A stretch of 7,252 nt of DNA from Paracoccaceae bacterium (GTDB lineage: Bacteria; Pseudomonadota; Alphaproteobacteria; Rhodobacterales; Rhodobacteraceae): assembly GCA_011523445.1 (NCBI GenBank), contig WTGT01000166.1, positions 1 to 7,252 on the forward strand, written 5' to 3'. The translations under genes were made by a program, and so were the position numbers. Within the stretch, counting starts at the first letter, position 1; every line of letters begins with the position of its first letter. The notes below the pieces were generated by a model. That model did no database searches, had not been told where the DNA came from, and saw nothing but the letters and a program-made list of their open reading frames with translations. Below, piece after piece: positions 1 to 5,996 of the stretch.

Positions 1-10
1 CTGTATTTTA

Positions 11-1033
11 TCATTCTTTTTCCTTTACTCTGTTAGTCGTGGTTCCACGAACTATTAGTTTTCCTTCTAATTGAAGCTGTTTAGGTTCGGTTAAATCATT
101 ATGAATCAAATCCATCAATCCTTTTATGGTCGATTGAATCATCTTGTTTATCGGTTGTCTTACGGTGGTGAGATTATATGCAGGCCAAGAAGACAATGGA
201 ACGTCATCAAAACCTACGATGGAAACATCTTCAGGAATTCTCAAACCCATGTCGTACCTGATGGAATCCATCACTGCAAAGCACATATGGTCATTGCCAA
301 CGAAAATTGCATCCGGCAAACCGGTTTTTTTCGAAAATAATTTTCTCGTGGCTTCAATTGCCTTCTCCCGATTGTACATTCCATCAATGATATCGTAGGG
401 TTCCAAACCGAATTTTTCCAGAGCACAAGTAAATCCAGCCGCTCTTTCCCTACCTGTAGATGTTTCACTCCAACCGGAAATGTGGGCCAGTTTCCGATGC
501 CCCGTTGCCAACAAATACTCTGTTGCCTTCTTGGCACCAAGAAAGTTATTCGAGGTTACGGATGAAAGTGATGGATTGTCCTGCCTCCGATTGAACAACA
601 TGATGGGAATATTTTGGGTCTTGCATCTTTTGGCCAAACTGTGAGAAAGAGAAACCGAAGCGGCAATAATCCCATCAACCTGATAATCGATCAACTCATC
701 GACAACCTTCTGGGCTTCCTGTTCAGATTCATTCGAAGCAAGGAACACCAGTATGTGGTACCCCTTTTCCTTGAGGGCCCTGGAAAGTTTTTCCAAGGCA
801 TCGGGATAGAACTGGTTATCAAGATAACCCACAACGAGAGCAATGATTCGAGATCTACCGGTAATCAGTGAACGGGCCAGAATATTTGGTCTGTAATCCA
901 GTTCATCCGCAGCCTTGCGAACCTTTTTGGCCATTCCCACGGAAACTGAAGCTCCCTCGGTAAAGGTTCTGCTTACAGCCGATTGGCTGACCCCGGCTTT
1001 CCTGGCTACATCTAGAGAAGTTACTTTGCCCAT
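11..1033 (-). CDS. LacI-family transcriptional regulator
   Basis: This encodes a DNA-binding repressor or regulator of about 340 residues, the usual LacI/GalR length. The N-terminal helix-turn-helix spans about residues 4-24 (VTSLDVARKAGVSQSAVSR), with recognition-helix residues Q17, S18 and A19. A hinge helix around residues 47-56 (YRPNILARSL) carries the Leu that kinks the operator in this family. From about residue 60 to the end is a periplasmic-binding-protein-like effector domain (GRSRIIALVVGYLDNQFYP, later IVGFDDVPLSSW and TTVRQP), which should bind a sugar-like or other small ligand. I chose the ATG at 1033 because MGKVTSLDV is the canonical family start. A longer reading from a TTG at 1078 would overlap the SDR stop and adds 15 atypical residues. 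The gene is last in the operon, 29 bp after the SDR stop, so it is probably co-transcribed and possibly autoregulated. The family call is firm; the ligand is unknown. Confidence 0.95.
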   Translation of the reverse strand: MGKVTSLDVARKAGVSQSAVSRTFTEGASVSVGMAKKVRKAADELDYRPNILARSLITGRSRIIALVVGYLDNQFYPDALEKLSRALKEKGYHILVFLASNESEQEAQKVVDELIDYQVDGIIAASVSLSHSLAKRCKTQNIPIMLFNRRQDNPSLSSVTSNNFLGAKKATEYLLATGHRKLAHISGWSETSTGRERAAGFTCALEKFGLEPYDIIDGMYNREKAIEATRKLFSKKTGLPDAIFVGNDHMCFAVMDSIRYDMGLRIPEDVSIVGFDDVPLSSWPAYNLTTVRQPINKMIQSTIKGLMDLIHNDLTEPKQLQLEGKLIVRGTTTNRVKEKE

Positions 1034-1062
1034 CGATTCAATCCAATTACGGAATCGGGGAT

Positions 1063-1830
1063 TTACCCCGCTGTCCAACCTCCATCAATAACTATGTTGG
1101 TTCCGGTAATAAGGGAAGAGGCATCTGAAGCCAGAAATACCACTGCCCCCATAATATCTTCCGGTTCACCCAAGCGTCCCAATTTGATTTTTGATTTTAT
1201 CCATTCAACCTTGTCAGGGTCATTCAGGGTATCCCTGGTTAACTCGGTCTTGACAAAGGTCGGACAAATCGTATTGATCCGGATGTTCTTTTCTCCCCAT
1301 TCCATGGCCATTGCCTTGGTCATTCCCTCAATGGCGTGCTTGGAGGCACAATAAACCGTACGATCAAGACCGCCAACCAAGCCCATCTGACTGGAAATTT
1401 GGATAATTGAACCGCCTCCTAACTGCTCCATTCCCCTGGCCGCTTCAACGGCAACAAAATAGGCACCTCTAGCATTGATATCCATGACCAAGTCGTAATC
1501 AATTTCCTCAACCTCCAATGAGGACGCATGGCGGGCCATGCCAGCCGAGTTGACAAGAATATCGAATGGTCCAAACTCTTGCAGGAAATTTTTTATTTCC
1601 TGTACACTGGAGACATCCAGCTTATACCCGGCAACCTTGAAACCGCGTGCATTCATTTCATCCACAACCTCGGCTATGCGGGCACTATTCCTTGAAGCTA
1701 TCATGACTTCTGCACCTGCCTCGGCCAAGGCCACGGAACAAGCCAATCCGATACCCTGACCTCCTCCGATTACAAGAGCCTTGCGGCCCTCCAACCGGAA
1801 TGAGGGGGTTTTTGGAATTTCCATAACCAT
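1063..1830 (-). CDS. SDR family NAD(P)-dependent oxidoreductase
   Basis: This is a cytoplasmic classical short-chain dehydrogenase of 255 residues, the normal length. Visible motifs are the Rossmann glycine motif GGGQGIG (residues 22-28, with Gly where Thr is usual), LDV at 71-73, NSAG at 94-97, the structural Asn119, catalytic Ser147, Tyr160 and Lys164 (YCASK), and a C-terminal VIDGGW. Arg47 at the end of the second strand (ASRN) hints at NADP preference, but this is inference. The start at 1830 is preferred because a purine-rich Shine-Dalgarno (1836-1843) sits 5 bases before it and it begins 19 bp after the HisD-like stop. A longer reading from ATG 1884 overlaps that gene by 35 bases and has no good ribosome site. 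In context it probably interconverts a secondary alcohol and a ketone on the path served by the HisD-like enzyme. It resembles FabG and gluconate/sorbitol-type SDRs, so annotation as 3-oxoacyl-ACP reductase would be misleading here. Confidence 0.95.
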   Translation of the reverse strand: MVMEIPKTPSFRLEGRKALVIGGGQGIGLACSVALAEAGAEVMIASRNSARIAEVVDEMNARGFKVAGYKLDVSSVQEIKNFLQEFGPFDILVNSAGMARHASSLEVEEIDYDLVMDINARGAYFVAVEAARGMEQLGGGSIIQISSQMGLVGGLDRTVYCASKHAIEGMTKAMAMEWGEKNIRINTICPTFVKTELTRDTLNDPDKVEWIKSKIKLGRLGEPEDIMGAVVFLASDASSLITGTNIVIDGGWTAG

Positions 1831-1835
1831 TGAGG

Positions 1836-1843
1836 CCTCTCCC
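1836..1843 (-). promoter_or_regulatory. Ribosome binding site of the SDR gene
   Basis: The minus strand reads GGGAGAGG here, followed by 5 bases and then the ATG at 1830. This decides for the 255-residue SDR over the 273-residue reading from 1884. Confidence 0.7.
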
Positions 1844-1849
1844 ACTCTT

Positions 1850-3166
1850 CTATATCTGTGAAGGTGGTTTTCCGTAAGGAACATTCAAGCCGCCATATCT
1901 ACGCAACCTGATATTGGCCTGTTCGGCATGCCCGACAAATCCCTCCAGCAAGCAAAGCCTTGAGCAATACTCTCCCACAAAGGTTGCGGCCTCGTCACTG
2001 GTTATCTTCTGATAACTGTGGGTTTTCAGGAATTTACCTACCCAAAGACCGCCAGTATACCTTCCTGCACCTTTTGTGGGTAGTGTATGATTGGTTCCAA
2101 TCACCTTGTCACCATTAGCAACATTTGTTCTGGGGCCCAAAAACAAGGCCCCGTAGGAAGTCATATGTTCCAAAAACCAATCATCCCGGTCGGTCATGAC
2201 CTGAACGTGTTCGGAGGCTATTTGATTGGCAACCTGGAGCATTTCCTCATAGGTATCACAAAGGTAAACCTGACCATAATTATGCCAACTCGGAGCTGCC
2301 AGGTTGGCAGTTGGCAGGATTTCCAACAAGCGGTCTATCTCCTTAAGTGTCCCTTCGGCTAACTTACGACTGTTGGTAACCAGAACCGCTGGTGAATTGA
2401 TCCCGTGTTCAGCCTGACCTAGCAAGTCAGTGGCGCACATTTCCGCATCAACGGTATCATCAGCTATAACCATTGTTTCAGTTGGACCGGCAAACAAATC
2501 AATTCCGACAGGACCAAAAATCTGACGCTTGGCTTCAGCGACAAAGGCATTTCCTGGACCAACCACCATATCAACACTGGAAACAGTTTCGGTACCATAG
2601 GCCAACATTCCAATGGCCTGGGCACCTCCGACGATGTAGATTTCGTGTGCACCACCAAAATGGATGGCCGCGATAACGGCAGGAATGAGTTCACCCTTGT
2701 AAGGTGGGGTTGTTGCCACAATTCGCGGGACTCCCGCAACCGAGGCTGTAACCACCGACATGTGGGCCGAGGCAACCATCGGGTATTTACCACCTGGGAC
2801 ATAGCACCCGACCGATTGTACTGGAATGTTCTTGTGTCCAAGGATTACTCCAGGAATTGGTTCGACCTCGATATCCTGTAAGGCATCCTTTTGGGCCTTG
2901 GCAAATTCCCGTATCTGGGTTTGGGCAAATTTTATGTCATGTATGACCTGATCGGATAACTGATTGATACAATCCTGGATTTGTTCCTCGGAGAGCCGAA
3001 AGGACGCAGGGGAATAATTGTCCAGCTTCTCTGAATATTCCCTGACTGCACTGTCACCACACGTTTTTATGCTAGTCAGAACATCCGAAACGATTTCTCT
3101 GGTTTTCTGCTCATCCTGACTTTTCTGCTCCTCGGAAATACCTTCCTTCAATATTTCTATGCTCAA
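1850..3166 (-). CDS. HisD-like zinc-dependent alcohol dehydrogenase (histidinol dehydrogenase family, probably catabolic)
   Basis: The family oxidises a primary alcohol to a carboxylate in two NAD-dependent steps in the cytoplasm. The 438-residue protein is full length. Its cofactor/substrate core shows GCYVPGG (120-126), VGPGN (202-206) and DLFAGPTE (223-230). By comparison with E. coli HisD the zinc ligands are Gln251, His254, Asp353 and His413, and the catalytic pair is Glu319-His320, with His360 in GTNHTLPT also kept; the spacings match. It differs from biosynthetic HisD in having FAGPTE rather than LAGPSE, QAEHG rather than QAEHD, and RYTGGLWVGKF after the NHTLPT segment. No other his gene is near, and the neighbours are uptake, SDR and SnoaL-like genes. 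From memory these features recall HpsN (sulfopropanediol 3-dehydrogenase), but the C-terminal motif is not identical, so the substrate stays open. Translation starts at TTG 3166; no in-frame ATG occurs before residue 130. Confidence 0.93.
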   Translation of the reverse strand: MSIEILKEGISEEQKSQDEQKTREIVSDVLTSIKTCGDSAVREYSEKLDNYSPASFRLSEEQIQDCINQLSDQVIHDIKFAQTQIREFAKAQKDALQDIEVEPIPGVILGHKNIPVQSVGCYVPGGKYPMVASAHMSVVTASVAGVPRIVATTPPYKGELIPAVIAAIHFGGAHEIYIVGGAQAIGMLAYGTETVSSVDMVVGPGNAFVAEAKRQIFGPVGIDLFAGPTETMVIADDTVDAEMCATDLLGQAEHGINSPAVLVTNSRKLAEGTLKEIDRLLEILPTANLAAPSWHNYGQVYLCDTYEEMLQVANQIASEHVQVMTDRDDWFLEHMTSYGALFLGPRTNVANGDKVIGTNHTLPTKGAGRYTGGLWVGKFLKTHSYQKITSDEAATFVGEYCSRLCLLEGFVGHAEQANIRLRRYGGLNVPYGKPPSQI

Positions 3167-3678
3167 TCTAATTCTCCTCCTGTTTTTGGTGTCGGCGGAA
3201 TTTTGTTGCCATTGTCAAATTCCTCCCAACCTTCTCCTTTGTATATATCCACCCCTAGCTGTTTGAGAACAAACGGGAAATCAACCATGACCCAATTATC
3301 AACAATCTTTTTGTTCTCAACCTTCCAGAAATCCATGTATCTGATTTCTACCTTTTTTCCAGTAGGCTTGACCCCCATGAATTCGCCTGAGTGTATTGCC
3401 TCCTGACGCCCGAAGGCTGCTCCCCATTCTCCCATGAACAATCTGGCCTCATCAACACAGACTTTCTCCGAAAAGGCTGCCTGAAATGGTTTTTGCCAAT
3501 TCTCCTGAAATTCACGCAACCCATTCTTGATGCCACAGCCATAATTTCCCATCCATCGGAAATCATCTGCAAAATACTCACCAATATCTTCAATGCGATG
3601 ATCATTCAATCCATCAACCATCTGTTCTATGACCATCCTGGTCTCTTCGGTCCTGGACAAGTCGGTTTCCCTTGTCAT
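3163..3678 (-). CDS. SnoaL-like / NTF2-fold protein (polyketide cyclase or ester cyclase family)
   Basis: This is a small alpha+beta cone protein of 171 residues from ATG 3678, or 186 from ATG 3723. Family signs are an N-terminal helix followed by DHRIEDIGEYFADDFRW, a middle GVKPTGKKVEIRYMDFWKVENKKIVDNW segment with the same pattern as SnoaL-like proteins, and a closing VLKQLGVD that mirrors their LQQLG end. The Asp in YMDFW is in the right area to be the acid/base residue of SnoaL, but I cannot align it with certainty. Members of the family act as cyclases, isomerases, hydratases or lyases, and many have no known reaction. Here it sits between the permease and the HisD-like gene and shares a TTGA overlap with the latter, so it probably acts on the imported substrate or an intermediate. 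No signal peptide is visible. ATG 3678 has a modest CAGG 5 bases upstream; ATG 3723 has none, so I prefer the shorter form. Confidence 0.85.
   Translation of the reverse strand: MTRETDLSRTEETRMVIEQMVDGLNDHRIEDIGEYFADDFRWMGNYGCGIKNGLREFQENWQKPFQAAFSEKVCVDEARLFMGEWGAAFGRQEAIHSGEFMGVKPTGKKVEIRYMDFWKVENKKIVDNWVMVDFPFVLKQLGVDIYKGEGWEEFDNGNKIPPTPKTGGELD
3174..3181 (-). promoter_or_regulatory. Ribosome binding site for the TTG start of the HisD-like gene
   Basis: The minus strand reads AGGAGGAG, 7 bases before the TTG at 3166. It is a near-perfect Shine-Dalgarno and supports the unusual start codon. It lies inside the last codons of the SnoaL-like gene, whose TGA stop overlaps the TTG (TTGA). Confidence 0.85.
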
Positions 3679-3748
3679 GACAGCCTGTTCCGGACGCTTA
3701 CCTGACAAGACACCATCCCTCATTCATTCGTATAACCATGATGACCTG

Positions 3749-4906
3749 CTATCCCTTGACTGCCCCGGCGGTCAATCCGCTGACTATCTGCCTTTGGAAA
3801 ACCATGACCAGTAAAAAGAGCGGGGCTGTAATCGATACAGCAGCTGCCACAGCCTCAACCTGATCGGTAGTTGTCGTCTCACGGTTGAAATATCCGGCGA
3901 TGGCTGGAACCATGGTCTGGTTCTGGGCATCAAGCAAAAGGGAGGTTACCAGAAAGTCATTATAAGCCAGAAGGAAACTGAACAGCCCGGTAGTGATGAC
4001 ACCAGGCCACATGATGGGCATGATGACCCAACGGAAGGCCTTGAAATGTGTACACCCGTCAACCCTGGCCGATTCATCGAGTTCCTTTGGTATATTCTGA
4101 AAGAAGGACCGCAGCATCCAAATGGTGAAAGGTTGATTTATCGCTACCAATACCATGATGACAGCCAGCGGCTGTCCGTAAAAGGTGGGTGCTTGTTCCC
4201 CAAGTATGGGCCGTAGATATTCGGCGGAATTAACAAAGACGGGAAGATAACCCGATACCAGGACCGAATGGGGAAGTGCCCTGAAAATCAGTGCACCAAT
4301 CAAAATCCAAAAGGCCATGTCAGATCCTGAACGAGCTAGCCCATACCCCGCCAGGGTACCGATGGAAAGTGAAATTGTTACAACCCCCAGGGTAACGATT
4401 ATGGAATTGACGAAATTCCGGTAGAATTCATTTTCGGCCCAAACTGCCAGATAATGTTCCGTAGTGAAACCGATGATTGGGGTCCCTAGAAAACCTGTTA
4501 AGCCGTTGACAAAAGACAGGATGGGTGGGAATAATACAACGAAAACAAGAACCACAACCAAGGCAACAAATAGGGCTCCCAGCAACCAACCAATGACGAT
4601 GAGATTGAAGGGTGAATACTTTCTAACCCACTTGGGGAGATGATAAATTGCGAATCGGTAGATAAAGTAGATGATCGACAGGCCGATAATGATGTCAAAA
4701 ACGGACAGGCCCTTGCCACTTTCCCGGGTTGAGGGGCCGAATAGGACACTTAACGGATTGGAAGCAAAGGAATCCAGAGGCTCCTTGAAACTCATTACGG
4801 CAATCCAGAATATGGGAAAGGCTGCAATTACACACCAAATGGTAACAAAACCCACCGTTGTTACCTTGAGGCCAATTGGCATCTGAAGGGCTTTGGGTAC
4901 CGACAT
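3749..4906 (-). CDS. Carbohydrate-type ABC transporter permease, MalG-like, with extra N-terminal membrane insertion
   Basis: This inner-membrane subunit forms the import channel together with the MalF-like protein. It has 385 residues from ATG 4906, about 100 more than a usual MalG-type permease. TM1 lies at about 14-38 (ending FPIFWIAVMSFKEP). The family's usual region resumes near residue 147 with TTEHYLAVW and FVNSIIV, followed by further membrane helices. The cytoplasmic EAA loop is at about 275-302 (ELDESARVDG, then IMPIMWPG) and contacts the ATPase. Between residues 45 and 145 is an added hydrophobic stretch with about two or three potential helices (FDIIIGLSIIYFIYRFAIY, then the Leu/Val-rich run after NLIVIGWLLG). 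The stop of the upstream permease overlaps the start as TAATG, with AAGGG 7 bases before. A longer reading from ATG 4936 adds ten residues but has no good ribosome site. The substrate is not readable. Confidence 0.93.
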   Translation of the reverse strand: MSVPKALQMPIGLKVTTVGFVTIWCVIAAFPIFWIAVMSFKEPLDSFASNPLSVLFGPSTRESGKGLSVFDIIIGLSIIYFIYRFAIYHLPKWVRKYSPFNLIVIGWLLGALFVALVVVLVFVVLFPPILSFVNGLTGFLGTPIIGFTTEHYLAVWAENEFYRNFVNSIIVTLGVVTISLSIGTLAGYGLARSGSDMAFWILIGALIFRALPHSVLVSGYLPVFVNSAEYLRPILGEQAPTFYGQPLAVIMVLVAINQPFTIWMLRSFFQNIPKELDESARVDGCTHFKAFRWVIMPIMWPGVITTGLFSFLLAYNDFLVTSLLLDAQNQTMVPAIAGYFNRETTTTDQVEAVAAAVSITAPLFLLVMVFQRQIVSGLTAGAVKG

Positions 4907-5931
4907 TATAGAACCCTTGCCCGATGATCGTTCCATGTCTTTCGCAGGAGTGGGATCAAAATAATGACGATACCGATCATAGTCAACATGGAACTGGCGG
5001 AAGCCCTCGATATCGACCTATTGCCGGATTCATCAGGTACAAGGAAGTCATAGGTCAACCATTGCAGGGAAATGACATGGGCCTGTGATGAAAATCCGAC
5101 AATTTCCTCAAATACCCTGTAGCAGTCCATCAAATGGATCAGCGATACAAATATGATGAGGGGCATGAGGTGGGGTATAACAACATATCGCAACCTTTCG
5201 AAACGGCTTGCCCCATCAATTATTGCACTTTCCAGGGTATCGTTATTGACTGTTTGTAGTCCTGCGTAAAACACCACGAAGGCAAAGGGTGCCACATGCC
5301 AGACTCGATAAAACAGCATCATTAATTCAATGGTCCATGCTTGGGCAAACATGGCAATGTCCATTTGCAGCCACCATTCCAGCAGTGCTGTTAAAATTCC
5401 ATCACCGATAAAAAGCCATCTGATCGAGAGGGCACCGATTACCGGGGTAATGATGAAAGGGAGCAATGATACAAAAATTACCTGACCCCTGATGGATTTG
5501 GCAAGGCTGTTGACTGCAACCGCGATGACCAATCCCAGGCCAATGACCAAAGGTAGGGAAATGAGTGTAAACATCAGTGTAAATCTCAGGGCTTTCCAGA
5601 AATCGATTGCCATCAAACCAGACCAGTTTAATTGTTTTACCTCTTCCCAAGCCTGATCTGGTTTAAGAATGTTGCGATAGCTTTCCCACCCGACAAAAAT
5701 GGTTTTTTCCAAGGCTTTGCCGTCTTCACCCAGAACAGGCCGGGTTTCTGATTCGGTTATACAGGTCTGGGTACCAAAACCCGGGGTACAGGTTTCAATT
5801 TCAACGGTTTCAAAAATGGATTGAGTGTTATAGAAACTTTGTAAGAATACATTGACCAGGGGAATCGCAATAAAAATCAGCATAAGCAACAGTGATGGAC
5901 CTGCAAACGCCGCAAAAACCCTGAATTTCAC
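4906..5931 (-). CDS. Carbohydrate-type ABC transporter permease, MalF-like
   Basis: This is the first of two inner-membrane channel subunits, 341 residues. TM1 is at about 9-31 (GPSLLLMLIFIAIPLVNVF). A long hydrophilic periplasmic segment follows at about 32-112, then membrane helices at roughly 115-140, 150-170, 203-225, 250-270 and 313-332. The EAA motif at about 233-260 (LESAIIDGASRFERLRYVV, then IPHLMP) is the ATPase contact loop. The periplasmic segment carries Cys48 and Cys57 (ETCTPGFGTQTC), which may form a disulfide; most family members have a shorter loop here. Translation begins at GTG 5931, with AAGGA (5941-5945) 9 bases upstream; no in-frame ATG lies before residue 17, which is inside TM1. 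It follows the binding-protein gene after a 65-bp gap with a hairpin, a common way to make far more binding protein than permease. Which solute it carries cannot be told. Confidence 0.95.
   Translation of the reverse strand: MKFRVFAAFAGPSLLLMLIFIAIPLVNVFLQSFYNTQSIFETVEIETCTPGFGTQTCITESETRPVLGEDGKALEKTIFVGWESYRNILKPDQAWEEVKQLNWSGLMAIDFWKALRFTLMFTLISLPLVIGLGLVIAVAVNSLAKSIRGQVIFVSLLPFIITPVIGALSIRWLFIGDGILTALLEWWLQMDIAMFAQAWTIELMMLFYRVWHVAPFAFVVFYAGLQTVNNDTLESAIIDGASRFERLRYVVIPHLMPLIIFVSLIHLMDCYRVFEEIVGFSSQAHVISLQWLTYDFLVPDESGNRSISRASASSMLTMIGIVIILIPLLRKTWNDHRARVL
4914..4918 (-). promoter_or_regulatory. Ribosome binding site of the MalG-like permease
   Basis: The minus strand reads AAGGG 7 bases before ATG 4906, within the final codons of the MalF-like gene. 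With the TAATG stop-start overlap it indicates translational coupling and decides against the start at 4936. Confidence 0.6.
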
Positions 5932-5940
5932 CCAAAGGAT

Positions 5941-5945
5941 TCCTT
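5941..5945 (-). promoter_or_regulatory. Ribosome binding site for the GTG start of the MalF-like permease
   Basis: The minus strand reads AAGGA with 9 bases to GTG 5931. It forms one arm of the short palindrome AAGGAATCCTT, so weak pairing could lower initiation. That effect is inference. Confidence 0.5.
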
Positions 5946-5960
5946 GTTTTTATGAATAGC

Positions 5961-5984
5961 CGAGGGTGGATAACCCCACCCCCG
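5961..5984 (-). other. Intercistronic stem-loop between binding-protein and permease genes
   Basis: In the minus-strand RNA the arms CGGGGGUGG and CCACCCUCG pair over 9 positions, one of them G-U, around a 6-base loop. It begins 12 bases after the binding-protein stop. No U-run follows the stem (the next bases are GCTATTCATAAAAAC), so it is not a typical intrinsic terminator. In many binding-protein operons such a hairpin protects the upstream mRNA segment from 3' exonucleases and gives more binding protein than permease; that role is inferred here. Confidence 0.65.
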
Positions 5985-5996
5985 AAAAAGTTCTGA

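Noticed and set aside
1034..1078. Longer LacI reading from TTG 1078
   Set aside because: GGAGG directly abuts the TTG with no spacing, the added 15 residues are not family-like, and ATG 1033 gives the canonical LacI N-terminus.
2464..2841. 125-residue open frame on the minus strand
   Set aside because: It lies wholly within the conserved core of the HisD-like gene in another frame, and its Arg/Pro/Leu-rich sequence resembles no family.
1850..3166. Gene of histidine biosynthesis (hisD)
   Set aside because: No other his genes are nearby, the neighbours are uptake and catabolic genes, and several core segments differ from biosynthetic HisD.
3391..3705. 104-residue open frame on the plus strand
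   Set aside because: It is antisense to the well-supported SnoaL-like gene, with no ribosome site noted and no recognisable domain.
5961..5984. Intrinsic terminator after the binding-protein gene
   Set aside because: The stem is good but no run of U follows it in either direction, and the permeases downstream need the same transcript.
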